DNA of 48,918 nucleotides from CAYFIW01 sp964500645 (lineage in GTDB: Bacteria; Chloroflexota; Dehalococcoidia; Lucifugimonadales; UBA826): NCBI GenBank assembly GCA_964500645.1, contig CAZCOH010000009.1, positions 1 to 48,918 of the forward strand. Reading direction: 5' to 3'. The position numbers and the translations under genes are program-made. Shown piece by piece: positions 25,718 to 34,130 of the stretch (positions within the stretch are counted from its first letter, which is position 1; the number at the start of each line of letters is the position of its first letter). The notes beneath the pieces were generated by a model, which had not been told where the DNA came from, made no database searches, and was given only the letters and a program-made list of their open reading frames with translations.

Positions 25718-26470
25718 ATGAGTGCTACGCACAGGTTTTTCGTTCCCCCGGGCTCAATAGTAGAAAACAGAGTATTTTTTCCTGATTTTATGAAAAACCA
25801 GCTTGAAAGGGTGCTTCGTATGAATCGCGGTGACAAAATCACGGTACTGGATGGAGCAGGGTATCGGTACATTGTTTCAATAGAAACTGTTGGTAAGAAC
25901 ATTGAGTCAGGTCTCATTTTGCATACTTACTACGGTGATTCGGAGCCTTCTCTTAAAGTTACGTTATATCAAGCTTTAATAAAGCATGATAATTTTGAAT
26001 ACGTTTTGCAGAAGGGAGTTGAGTTGGGAATTTCAGAATTTGTTCCATTCACATCTTCAAGAACTGAGTTTGCTATACCAAGCGATTCTCGCTTTAATCG
26101 GTGGAGAAAAATCATTAGAGAAGCCGCAGAACAGTGTGGACGTGATAAATTGCCTGAAATCACCTCTCCTCTAACCATTCAGCAATCATTAATGGAATCG
26201 GATCCATTGTCATTTATTCCGTGGGAAGAAGAAAAAAATTGTGGTCTCAGGGATTTTTTGAATAAGGATAAAAATGTTTTATATATGCAAGGTGGCAAAG
26301 CGTCTATCTTCATAGGGCCTGTCGGCGGATTTACGTTTACGGAAATACAATTTGCTCAAGATCAGGGCGTGACCCCTGTATCTTTAGGTAAACGTATTCT
26401 TCGTTCAGAGACGGCGGGATTAGTAGCCACTACAGCTTTGTTATATGAAGCTGGAGAAATGGATGTCTAG
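25718..26470 (+). CDS. rsmE: 16S rRNA (uracil1498-N3)-methyltransferase
   Basis: SPOUT-family enzyme methylating U1498 of 16S rRNA in the decoding region. About 250 aa. An N-terminal PUA-like domain (THRFFVPPGSIVENRVFFPD) precedes the knotted catalytic domain, whose C-terminal signature is FIGPVGGFTFTEIQFAQDQG followed by SLGKRILRSETAGLVA. ATG 25718 is preferred, with AGGTGA at 25701-25706 overlapping the prmA stop; GTG 25703 is in frame and would add five residues. It converges with gpsA across 17 bases. Confidence 0.93.
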   Translation: MSATHRFFVPPGSIVENRVFFPDFMKNQLERVLRMNRGDKITVLDGAGYRYIVSIETVGKNIESGLILHTYYGDSEPSLKVTLYQALIKHDNFEYVLQKGVELGISEFVPFTSSRTEFAIPSDSRFNRWRKIIREAAEQCGRDKLPEITSPLTIQQSLMESDPLSFIPWEEEKNCGLRDFLNKDKNVLYMQGGKASIFIGPVGGFTFTEIQFAQDQGVTPVSLGKRILRSETAGLVATTALLYEAGEMDV

Positions 26471-26487
26471 GATCTCAAATATTTAAT

Positions 26488-27489
26488 CTAATTTTCAGAA
26501 GTTGGTGCTCGTTCCATCAGAGATGATACTGCATGTGTGGGTTCTACTCCATTAAATAGAACATCGTAGACCGAAGATGCTATTGGCATGCTTATTCCTG
26601 TGGCCTTTGAGATTAATATGGCAGCTTCAGTTGTTTTTATACCTTCAGCTACATTTTTCATTGTTTTGTGAATGTCTTCAACAGATTTTCCAGACGCTAA
26701 CATCCTTCCTACCTGATTGTTTCTACTTAGGGAGCTTGAACAAGTAGCTATAAGATCTCCCATACCAGCGAGTCCGGAAAAAGTGGATTTTCTAGCGCCT
26801 AATGATTCACCGAGTCGGGCTATTTCCGCAAGCCCCCTTGTAATTATCGCAGCCTTAGCGTTGTCACCAAACTTCAGCCCATCTGATATACCTACTGCTA
26901 TGGCGGTTATATTTTTAAGAGCTCCTCCTATTTCGACGCCGATTATGTCATCATTTGTATAGATTCTTAGCTGTTTAGAATTAAGTAGCTTTTGTGCTTT
27001 TGTACACATTTCAATATTGGAACTGGCTATCACCGTTGATGAAGGTTTACCATTCACGATTTCCATAGCCAGATTTGGTCCTGAAAGGGCACATATATTT
27101 CTTTTATCCAAATTAGGAAGTTCTTCAGCTAATATCTCGCTCATCCTTTTACCTGATCCGACTTCCAATCCTTTTACCGCGCTAACGATGATAGTCTCAG
27201 AATCTATTTTATTGGCTACTGTTTTTGCATTTTGTCTAAGAGAATGGGATGGGACAGCGAATAGTACTATGTCCGGTCTATCGAAGGCGGTATCTAACGA
27301 GTCTGTGGCTATGGCAGTTTCAGGTATTTTTACCCCAGGCAAAAATCGAGTATTCTCTCTGTTACTGTTCAGGGTGGTTGCTTCTTTCTGAGATCTTACT
27401 AGTATCCTAGTGTCACTACCTTCTCTAGCAGCGTTAATCGCCAAAGTTGTTCCCCATGTGGTGGCTCCAACGACGGTGAGTTTTGTCAT
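26488..27489 (-). CDS. gpsA: Glycerol-3-phosphate dehydrogenase [NAD(P)+]
   Basis: Reduces dihydroxyacetone phosphate to sn-glycerol 3-phosphate for phospholipid synthesis. The 333-aa product contains the catalytic lysine region SAVKGLEVGSGKRMSE, ALSGPNLAMEIVNGKP, and the substrate-binding GGALKNITAIAVGISDGLKFGDNAKAAIITRG. The dinucleotide motif is slightly unusual: VVGATTWGTTLAIN, where most homologues have GAGxWGTALA, so the second glycine is Thr. It lies two bases after plsY, pairing production of glycerol 3-phosphate with its acylation. Confidence 0.95.
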   Translation of the reverse strand: MTKLTVVGATTWGTTLAINAAREGSDTRILVRSQKEATTLNSNRENTRFLPGVKIPETAIATDSLDTAFDRPDIVLFAVPSHSLRQNAKTVANKIDSETIIVSAVKGLEVGSGKRMSEILAEELPNLDKRNICALSGPNLAMEIVNGKPSSTVIASSNIEMCTKAQKLLNSKQLRIYTNDDIIGVEIGGALKNITAIAVGISDGLKFGDNAKAAIITRGLAEIARLGESLGARKSTFSGLAGMGDLIATCSSSLSRNNQVGRMLASGKSVEDIHKTMKNVAEGIKTTEAAILISKATGISMPIASSVYDVLFNGVEPTHAVSSLMERAPTSEN

Positions 27490-27491
27490 AT

Positions 27492-28142
27492 TTATATCTT
27501 GTTCCCTGTCTCTTTAGTATCTGAGTCACCAAATTTACTCTCTTCTCCTCGAAGCAACCGTGATATGTTCCTGTAGTGCAGCGCTATAGTGACGGAAGAA
27601 CCTATAAATCCATAAATACAATAGATATCAGGTAAATTGCTTGTGAGCGACATTATTACAATACATATTCCACCTGCTCCCGAACCTATCATAGAACCAA
27701 GTGACACATATCGTGTCGTCACCATAATCGGTGCGGCTGCTATTATTGCTACGATGCCAGACACTGGTGAAAGTACAATTAGTGCCGACCATCCAGATGC
27801 TATTCCCTTACCTCCTTTGAAATTAGTGAATAATGGCCATGAATGTCCTGCTATTGCCGATAGGCCTATTACTGGATGTGACCATTCGGGAGTTTCAACT
27901 AAATACATTGCAATGTAGAGCGGAATAGCCGCTTTCCCCATGTCTAATATTAGAGCTAGTATTCCCAAGCCAGTACCACAATTGCGGGCTACATTAGTTG
28001 CCCCTGTGCTACCACTTCCATACTCTCTAATGTCGATTCCTTTCGAAAATTTTCCTATAAGTAAGCCGAAAGAAATTGAAGCAACAATGTAGCTCGACAA
28101 GATAAAGGCAATATATGTGAGTTCTGTGGTCACCCTTTCCAT
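27492..28142 (-). CDS. plsY: Acyl-phosphate:glycerol-3-phosphate acyltransferase PlsY
   Basis: Integral membrane enzyme that makes lysophosphatidic acid from acyl phosphate and glycerol 3-phosphate. At 216 aa with about five hydrophobic segments it matches the family, and the conserved loops are present: YGSGSTGATNVARNCG near residue 42, GHSWPLFTNFKGGKGIASGW near 99-118, and a later segment around YVSLGSMIGSGAG. Its first 13 bases overlap the end of der, so translation is probably coupled. gpsA follows after two bases. The C-terminus is polar and charged. Confidence 0.94.
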   Translation of the reverse strand: MERVTTELTYIAFILSSYIVASISFGLLIGKFSKGIDIREYGSGSTGATNVARNCGTGLGILALILDMGKAAIPLYIAMYLVETPEWSHPVIGLSAIAGHSWPLFTNFKGGKGIASGWSALIVLSPVSGIVAIIAAAPIMVTTRYVSLGSMIGSGAGGICIVIMSLTSNLPDIYCIYGFIGSSVTIALHYRNISRLLRGEESKFGDSDTKETGNKI

Positions 28143-29467
28143 CCTTTGAAACGTAATTTCAGCGGAGCTCCCTCAAACGTATATTCCTCTCTCAGTCGAT
28201 TTTCGAGATACCTTCGGTAGGAGAAATGAATCATGTCGGAATGATTCACGAAGAAAGTAAAACTTGGCGGCATGGTGTCATCTTGCATTGCACTATATAT
28301 CTTTAATTCACGTTTTCCTTGTGAAGCTGGAGGATGTTCTGCTACTGCAGATAGAATCGTCCTTCTCACATCTGGCCTTGGGATCCCTTTAGACCACTCA
28401 CGTTGCACTCTTAAAGTCGTGTCCAATAGCTCATTTATTCCCATATTATTGAGACCAGACGTAAAGCATATTGGCGTATATGATGCAAATTTAAATTTTT
28501 CTCTAACCTGTGCTTCAATGTTATTTTTATTTAGCCCTGAGGATTTGGACAAATCCCACTTGTTTATAGCTATAACCATCCCTTTGTAGGCATCTAAAAT
28601 ATAGTTCGCTACGTGGGTGTCTTGGCCTGTTGCTACTTCGGAAGCGTCAAGAACAAGTACGGCAACATCACTTCTATTGATCGACCTTATTGACCTCAGA
28701 ACACTATATTTTTCGATTCCTTGTTGAATGTTTCCTCGACGGCGAATTCCAGCTGTGTCGATTATTTGTATTTCCCTGTGATCATATTTGATCACGGTAT
28801 CTAGTGAGTCACGAGTCGTTCCAGAAATTTCACTGACGATTGCACGATTTTCACCGGTGATTGTGTTCATTAGCATAGATTTTCCCACATTGGTTCGTCC
28901 AACGATCGCCAGTCGCAAGTCCACATTTGGTTCGGGGAAGCCGGCCTCCTCAGGGAAATGCTTAAGTGTTTGTTCCATAAGATCGTCAAGACCAACGTTA
29001 TGGTAAGCGCTTATTGGTATAGGATCTCCAAGACCCAATTCATAAAGTTCTGGGACGCTCAAAACACGGTCGTGATTATCTGCCTTGCTTGCGACTAGTA
29101 CAGTAGGTTTACCAGTGAGCCTTAGAAGGTCAACCACATCTCTGTCTGCACCGGTTATTCCTTCAGCTATGTCCACAAGAAATATAATAACGTCCGACTC
29201 TTCTATGGCATATCTGATTTGGCTCTTGACTTGGTCCCATAGATCGGTGTCTGGAAAAAGTTCGAGGCCACCCGTATCAATTAGTAGGAAGGGTTTTCCT
29301 CCCCATTCTGTTTCAGATACGACCCTGTCTCTTGTTGTACCGGAAATATCTGAAACAATTGATCTTCTAAAGCCAGTTATTCGGTTGAAGAGAGTAGACT
29401 TGCCTACATTTGGCCTGCCTACAATTGCCACAGTAGGGTTAGGCGAGTATTTCTTTTGTATCTGCAA
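28130..29467 (-). CDS. der: Ribosome-associated GTPase Der (EngA)
   Basis: Essential GTPase of 50S ribosome assembly with two G domains in tandem and a KH-like C-terminal domain. The 445-aa protein shows G1 motifs GRPNVGKSTLF (about 16-26) and GRTNVGKSMLM (about 190). Both G3 motifs are present (DTGGLE and DTAGIRRRG), as are G4 motifs (SKAD and NKWD). The C-terminal domain includes PPSFTFFVNHSDMIHFSYRR, the typical ending. The second P-loop has Thr where GRPNVGKS is usual, a mild change. It lies in the middle of the mogA-to-gpsA run. Confidence 0.96.
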   Translation of the reverse strand: MQIQKKYSPNPTVAIVGRPNVGKSTLFNRITGFRRSIVSDISGTTRDRVVSETEWGGKPFLLIDTGGLELFPDTDLWDQVKSQIRYAIEESDVIIFLVDIAEGITGADRDVVDLLRLTGKPTVLVASKADNHDRVLSVPELYELGLGDPIPISAYHNVGLDDLMEQTLKHFPEEAGFPEPNVDLRLAIVGRTNVGKSMLMNTITGENRAIVSEISGTTRDSLDTVIKYDHREIQIIDTAGIRRRGNIQQGIEKYSVLRSIRSINRSDVAVLVLDASEVATGQDTHVANYILDAYKGMVIAINKWDLSKSSGLNKNNIEAQVREKFKFASYTPICFTSGLNNMGINELLDTTLRVQREWSKGIPRPDVRRTILSAVAEHPPASQGKRELKIYSAMQDDTMPPSFTFFVNHSDMIHFSYRRYLENRLREEYTFEGAPLKLRFKGWKG

Positions 29468-29506
29468 TGGTTCCTCCGTTACTAAGGTATGTGCGCATAG
29501 AAATAT

Positions 29507-30421
29507 CTAATATCCGAAAAGCTCAGCTAACACTGCTTTTTGTGCATGTAATCTATTTTCTGCTTGATCGTATACAACGGAGTTTGGGTGATCCAACATA
29601 GTCTCAGATATTTCTTCTCCTCTGTGTGCCGGCATGTCGTGCATGAAAATGAAATCATTATTCGCGTGTTTAACTAAATCTTCGTTGACTTGATATGAAG
29701 AAAATGTGGAAAGTCTTTTTTCTTTCTCTAATTCGTCACCCATACTAACCCACACATCTGTGTATATTATGTCTGCACCCGATGCAGCTTCTTGGGGATC
29801 TTCAGTCCAAACTAAATTAGTACCATTTTCACGTGCTATTTGGTCCGCACTTTCCCATATGGACCTTGGGAGCTTATATTCTGGAGGGGATGAAATTGTA
29901 AAATCCATTCCTGAATACGAGCATGCTAATGCCAAACTGCCCGCTATGTTGTTTCCGTCTCCAATGAAGGCCAATTTCAGACCATCGAGTTTGCCTTTAT
30001 GTTCGAAGATTGTGAGGCAATCTCCCAAAGCCTGACATGGATGGGCTTTGTTGGATAAAGCATTTACTACGGGGACGTTTGTGTTTTCGGCTAGGATTTC
30101 TAGACTTTTGTGTGAAAATACTCTTGCGACAATACAGTCCACCATCCGGTCGAGCACCTTCGCTATATCCGATTCTGGCTCTCTGGTCCCTAACCCGATT
30201 TCTGTATTGCTTAAGAAAACGCAATGCCCACCCATTTGTTTAATACCTACTTCAAAGCTAACTCGGGTTCGTAAAGACGGTTTCTCAAATACAAGGGCGA
30301 CGGTTTTATCTGACAGTATTTTTGGGGCGCCATTTATCTTGATATCTAAAGCCTTTTTGATGAATTGGCCTATGTTTCCATCCGATATATCTAGGATTGA
30401 GAGAAAATCTTTATTTTTCAC
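29507..30421 (-). CDS. argF: Ornithine carbamoyltransferase
   Basis: Forms citrulline from ornithine and carbamoyl phosphate in arginine synthesis. The 304-aa protein has the carbamoyl-phosphate motif KPSLRTRVSFEVG (in place of STRTR), VVNALSNKAHPCQALGDCLT and the ornithine-side loop (VSMGDELEKEKR). The usual C-terminal HCLPAHRGEE motif reads HDMPAHRGEE (residues 261-264), so the active-site cysteine is replaced by Asp262; the nucleotides are unambiguous. SMG is retained, supporting ornithine rather than aspartate use. It stands alone among translation and lipid genes, without other arg genes. Confidence 0.9.
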   Translation of the reverse strand: MKNKDFLSILDISDGNIGQFIKKALDIKINGAPKILSDKTVALVFEKPSLRTRVSFEVGIKQMGGHCVFLSNTEIGLGTREPESDIAKVLDRMVDCIVARVFSHKSLEILAENTNVPVVNALSNKAHPCQALGDCLTIFEHKGKLDGLKLAFIGDGNNIAGSLALACSYSGMDFTISSPPEYKLPRSIWESADQIARENGTNLVWTEDPQEAASGADIIYTDVWVSMGDELEKEKRLSTFSSYQVNEDLVKHANNDFIFMHDMPAHRGEEISETMLDHPNSVVYDQAENRLHAQKAVLAELFGY

Positions 30422-30433
30422 AGTGGTACCTTT

Positions 30434-31171
30434 TTACTCTGGGTTATGCTCACTATTAAATTGGCTCGGATTATTTGTTGGGCTATTATCCTCTAGAAGA
30501 TCTGGCCTATTTTTTTTGGTACGAGTTATTGACTGCTCTTTCCTCCACTTTTCTATATGGGCATGATTGCCTGACAGTAAAATATCGGGTACTTTGTGAC
30601 CTCTAAAATCTGCTGGTCTAGTAAATTGCGGATATTGTAGGAGATTAGAAAAGAAAGAGTCATTCTCGGCTGATTGGAAGTCGCCGAGTACTCCGGGTAT
30701 TAGTCGTGACACTGAATCTACTACGGCTGAAGCAGCTATTTCCCCCCCACTTAATATGAAGTCTCCAATACTGATTTCATCAGTAATTAAGTTTGTACGT
30801 ATCCTTTCATCAAATCCCTCGTATCGGCCACAAATAAGCACTAAGTCATCGTATTTAGAGAGTTCAGTTGCTAGCCCATGATTGAATTTTCTGCCTTGTG
30901 GGCTCATTAGAATAATAGGTGTTGTCCTAGGGATGATACCTTTTTGCCATAGAGTTTCTACGGCTTTAAAAATCGGTTCGGGTCGTAGTAGCATTCCGGG
31001 ACCGCCTCCAAAAGGATAGCCATCCACTTTATTGTGCTTGTCGCTGCTATATTCTCTAATGTCATGAACACAAATAGAGATGGTTTTATTTTTAAGTGCT
31101 CTCGAAATGACTCCCTCTTCAAATAAGGGAGAAATCATTTTTGGGAATAGGGTGAGGATATGAAAGTTCAT
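30434..31171 (-). CDS. trmD: tRNA (guanine37-N1)-methyltransferase TrmD
   Basis: SPOUT-class enzyme that makes m1G37 next to the anticodon, preventing +1 frameshifting. The 245-aa product has the N-terminal MNFHILTLFPKMISPLFEEG, VDGYPFGGGPGMLLRPEPIF near residue 49, and the knotted SAM site LICGRYEGFDERIRTNLITD followed by SIGDFILSGGEIAA. The catalytic Asp is in RPADFRGHKVPDILLSGNHA. It ends in a charged, Asn-rich tail. It starts 42 bases after mogA and ends 12 bases before argF. rpsP, rimM and rplS, its usual partners, are missing here. Confidence 0.96.
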   Translation of the reverse strand: MNFHILTLFPKMISPLFEEGVISRALKNKTISICVHDIREYSSDKHNKVDGYPFGGGPGMLLRPEPIFKAVETLWQKGIIPRTTPIILMSPQGRKFNHGLATELSKYDDLVLICGRYEGFDERIRTNLITDEISIGDFILSGGEIAASAVVDSVSRLIPGVLGDFQSAENDSFFSNLLQYPQFTRPADFRGHKVPDILLSGNHAHIEKWRKEQSITRTKKNRPDLLEDNSPTNNPSQFNSEHNPE

Positions 31172-31213
31172 GTCATTTCAAAATGTTTTCCAATGGAAAA
31201 ATGATCTGAGTGT

Positions 31214-31726
31214 TTAGTGTGTTCTCCATCCACGTATCATTTCTAACGCGTGAGGAAGAGTTGGGATAATTATTTCGAGACATTCACTTACGCCTTTAGG
31301 GCTACCTGGTAGGTTGATTATTAAACAACCTGAACGTACACCGGATACGGATCTACTAAGCATTGAGAAGGATGTTTTTTTCATACTTTCCATTCGCATA
31401 GCTTCTGGTATTCCTGGTATTTCGATATCTAGAATAGCCTTCGTAGCTTCAGGCGTGACATCTCTAGGACCTAGACCAGTACCCCCAGTAGTTAATATGG
31501 CGTCCATTTCACCTCCGTCTGACCATGTCCTCAATACTTCAGAAATGGTCCTTTTGTCGTCCGGGACTATGTTCCTAGTTATTTCTTCCATGCCTGCTGA
31601 TGAAATCATTGAACTTATAGTGTTTCCGCTTACATCGATTTCCCTTTTTCCGGCGGATCCTGAATCACTTATAGTCAAAATACCCACCTTGAATGGATGA
31701 GGATCCTGCTGAATATTATCCGACAT
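31214..31726 (-). CDS. mogA: Molybdenum cofactor biosynthesis protein MogA/MoaB
   Basis: MPT adenylyltransferase family, which activates molybdopterin with ATP before metal insertion. The 170-aa protein has the hallmarks ILTISDSGSAGKREIDVSG, LTTGGTGLGPRDVTPEAT (the GGTG/PRDxTPE motif) and LIINLPGSPKGVSECL. It is probably first in the minus-strand run down to gpsA. The only molybdopterin-fold protein in the window is ActB1, whose relatives bind no cofactor, so its client lies elsewhere. MogA and MoaB cannot be separated with certainty. Confidence 0.9.
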   Translation of the reverse strand: MSDNIQQDPHPFKVGILTISDSGSAGKREIDVSGNTISSMISSAGMEEITRNIVPDDKRTISEVLRTWSDGGEMDAILTTGGTGLGPRDVTPEATKAILDIEIPGIPEAMRMESMKKTSFSMLSRSVSGVRSGCLIINLPGSPKGVSECLEIIIPTLPHALEMIRGWRTH

Positions 31727-31886
31727 ATGCGTAACTCCGAAAAATATTTGATAAGTTCAAAGAAAAGGGAACAAAAAACACCTTGCATAGCCCTGCTAGT
31801 GCTTGGGAAACTATATCGCAAGAGAGTGAATGTTCGGTAGGCTGAATCGGGTCTGTTTGTCAGATAATTCTAACATGTGTAATTAG

Positions 31887-32831
31887 GTGGTGAGATTGCA
31901 AGATTCTCAGGAGAAAGACCTCTTGAGTTCCTCGCATGTTCCGGTGATGACTGGGGAGGTTCTAGAAGCATTTTCTGACTCCGGAGATGGGGTTTTTGTA
32001 GATGGGACTTTAGGCTTGGGTGGGCATGCAGAAGCCATATTGGATACATATGATGGTCTTAGCTTGCTAGGTGTTGATTTGGATTCCTATGCAATAGGAA
32101 TTGCAAAAGAAAGACTAAAGAGGTTTGATGATAGGTTAAGTGTCCATCAAGGTTCATATGTTGATATGGCTTCAATATGTGAGCAACAAAATGTTTCCGA
32201 AGTATCTGGAGTGCTACTTGATTTGGGTATTTCCTCCCTGCAAATTGATACTCCTGATAGGGGCTTCAGTTTCAAGAATGATGCTTTATTGGATATGCGG
32301 TTTGGACAAAATGGAGAAGTCAAAGCTTCAGACATAGTTAATTTTTATCAAGAAGTGGAAATTGCAGATCTCATATACAAATTTGGAGAAGAAAGGAGAT
32401 CTAGAAGAATAGCAGCGGCAATTGTACATAATAGACCTCTAAAAACAACTGGACAGTTAGCAAGGTTGATTGAAAATGAATTAGGTAGGGGGCGAAGTAG
32501 GATTCATCCAGCTACTAAGACTTTTCAGGCACTGAGGATCGCAGTAAACGATGAGCTTGAGAATGTCCAGAAAGGGCTAGAAGGAGCTTTAGGCATACTG
32601 AGTCCGTCGGCAAGATTAGTTGTTATTTCTTACCATTCGTTGGAAGACAGAATAGTGAAAAGGTTTTTCAGGAAAGAATCTAGTGTGGAAAGTAGGTGCG
32701 ATAAAGGGGTGACTTGTGAGGTGCCCAGAATAAAGCTAATAACCAAGAAAGTTATCAAGCCGTCTCGACAGGAAATAATTCAAAATCCTAGAAGCAGAAG
32801 TGCAAAATTGAGAATAGCAGAAAGAATTTAA
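31887..32831 (+). CDS. rsmH: 16S rRNA (cytosine1402-N4)-methyltransferase RsmH (MraW)
   Basis: Methylates C1402 in the ribosomal P site. The 314-aa protein contains SHVPVMTGEVLEAF, the SAM site FVDGTLGLGGHAEAILD, LLDLGISSLQIDTPDRGFSF, and the C-terminal VISYHSLEDRIVKRFFR and NPRSRSAKLRIAER. The start is uncertain: GTG 31887, GTG 31890 or TTG 31896, all in frame; the AGGTGGTG run suits TTG 31896 best but I keep the longest. It opens a reduced division cluster: mraZ is missing upstream, and ftsL, ftsI, mur genes and ftsW are missing downstream, with ftsA following after 23 bases. Confidence 0.96.
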   Translation: MVRLQDSQEKDLLSSSHVPVMTGEVLEAFSDSGDGVFVDGTLGLGGHAEAILDTYDGLSLLGVDLDSYAIGIAKERLKRFDDRLSVHQGSYVDMASICEQQNVSEVSGVLLDLGISSLQIDTPDRGFSFKNDALLDMRFGQNGEVKASDIVNFYQEVEIADLIYKFGEERRSRRIAAAIVHNRPLKTTGQLARLIENELGRGRSRIHPATKTFQALRIAVNDELENVQKGLEGALGILSPSARLVVISYHSLEDRIVKRFFRKESSVESRCDKGVTCEVPRIKLITKKVIKPSRQEIIQNPRSRSAKLRIAERI

Positions 32832-32854
32832 GATTCAGGTTATAGGGATGAAAA

Positions 32855-34102
32855 ATGCAGTCAAGTGATGTCATAGCTGCGATTGATGTTGGAACTACCA
32901 AGATATGCACCATAGTAGCAAGAAAAGTAAACGGACAATTCCCTGAAGTTATAGCTCATAGTGTTGTACCTTGTTCCGGGTTAAAGAAAGGTAATGTAGA
33001 AGATATAAATTTAACTACTGAAGCTATCAGGGAAAGTTTATATGCAGTTAAGTCTAAAACGGATTTGCCCGTAAGGTCTGCTTATGTTGGCATAACAGGT
33101 TCCCATGTGAGTTTTGAAAACAAAGTCGATTATTTTGATGGCGTTGGGGCTAAGGGTGTGATTACTGACGATGAGGTTCGTAGCATTCCTGATTTGGTCA
33201 CATCCGGCGTGGAATCTTATGGTAGAGAAGTTATACATGCATTGCCAAGGACATACAGAGTAGATGGTCACAATGGTATAAGTAATCCAACTGGGATGCA
33301 TGCGTCGGGACTTGAGGTTAGCGCTCATGTAGTAACGGCAGGCTCGTCATTTGTTAGGGATCTTGAGAGTGCTGTTACTAGTGCCGGAGTTCAGGTGAAG
33401 GGCATGGTGCTTGAACCATTAGCCAGCAGTGAAGCTGTATTAACTCAAAAGGAAAGAGACAGAGGGGCTTCTATTGTCGATATTGGAGGAGGAACCACGG
33501 ATATAGTTTCTTTTAGGAAAGGAACCATCAACTACACTTCAGTTATTCCAGTCGGAGGTTTCCAATTCACCAATGATATAGCGATCACTTATAACACAAC
33601 CTATCATGATGCCGAGCAGGCAAAACTTAAATATGCTAGTACAGAGCCGGCGTCCGTCGATATGAGAGAAGAATTGTCACTACCCGTACTCAATTCTAAT
33701 TCCGTTGCGAGTGTATACAGGAGGGATTTGTGTCAGCTAATGAGGGAAAGGACATTGGAATTGATAAGGTTGATAGATTTAAAGCTACAACAGGCAGGGG
33801 TTCGACAAGATTCTACGGCTCAAATTGTAATGACAGGTGGCGCATCAACGATGCCAGGCTTTTTTGAAATGGCAGAACAATATATCCCAAACTGCAGTAT
33901 CAGAATGGGTGCCCCAAATCATCTCTCTGGCATGTCTGCTGAACTTGAAGCTCCTGCCTATTCTACCGGAGTGGGGATTTTGCTTTATGGATTTCGCCAA
34001 GAGATTGCGGCGGACAGATCGGTTGTTAATCATGTGCGGGGAACAAACGGAGGGGAAGGTCAGGGACTAATGAGTCGTATCAAAAACATTTTCAATTCTT
34101 AG
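32855..34102 (+). CDS. ftsA: Cell division protein FtsA
   Basis: Actin-like ATPase that tethers FtsZ filaments to the membrane. The 415-aa protein begins with the ASKHA phosphate-1 motif VIAAIDVGTTKICTIVA, has the SHVSFENK and 1C-subdomain region, GASIVDIGGGTTDIVSF (phosphate 2) near 205, and the adenosine motif IVMTGGASTMPGFFEMAEQY. The C-terminal GLMSRIKNIFNS is a typical amphipathic membrane-targeting helix. It stands between rsmH and ftsZ. Its presence points to FtsZ-based division even though the surrounding cluster has no murein genes. Confidence 0.95.
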   Translation: MQSSDVIAAIDVGTTKICTIVARKVNGQFPEVIAHSVVPCSGLKKGNVEDINLTTEAIRESLYAVKSKTDLPVRSAYVGITGSHVSFENKVDYFDGVGAKGVITDDEVRSIPDLVTSGVESYGREVIHALPRTYRVDGHNGISNPTGMHASGLEVSAHVVTAGSSFVRDLESAVTSAGVQVKGMVLEPLASSEAVLTQKERDRGASIVDIGGGTTDIVSFRKGTINYTSVIPVGGFQFTNDIAITYNTTYHDAEQAKLKYASTEPASVDMREELSLPVLNSNSVASVYRRDLCQLMRERTLELIRLIDLKLQQAGVRQDSTAQIVMTGGASTMPGFFEMAEQYIPNCSIRMGAPNHLSGMSAELEAPAYSTGVGILLYGFRQEIAADRSVVNHVRGTNGGEGQGLMSRIKNIFNS

Positions 34103-34120
34103 CAGCATTACTTAGGACAT

Positions 34121-34126
34121 GGAGGT
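34121..34126 (+). promoter_or_regulatory. Shine-Dalgarno fixing the ftsZ start
   Basis: A perfect GGAGGT at 34121-34126 lies four bases before ATG 34131 and overlaps the alternative ATG 34119. It supports translation from 34131. Confidence 0.6.
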
Positions 34127-34130
34127 CGAA

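Noticed and set aside
28130..28142. Frameshift between der and plsY
   Set aside because: The 13-base overlap joins two complete genes in different frames, each with intact termini; it is translational coupling, not a broken gene.
30048..30566. Plus-strand open frame (about 172 codons) across argF and the end of trmD
   Set aside because: Antisense to two conserved genes; hydrophobic stretch reflects complement of conserved codons.
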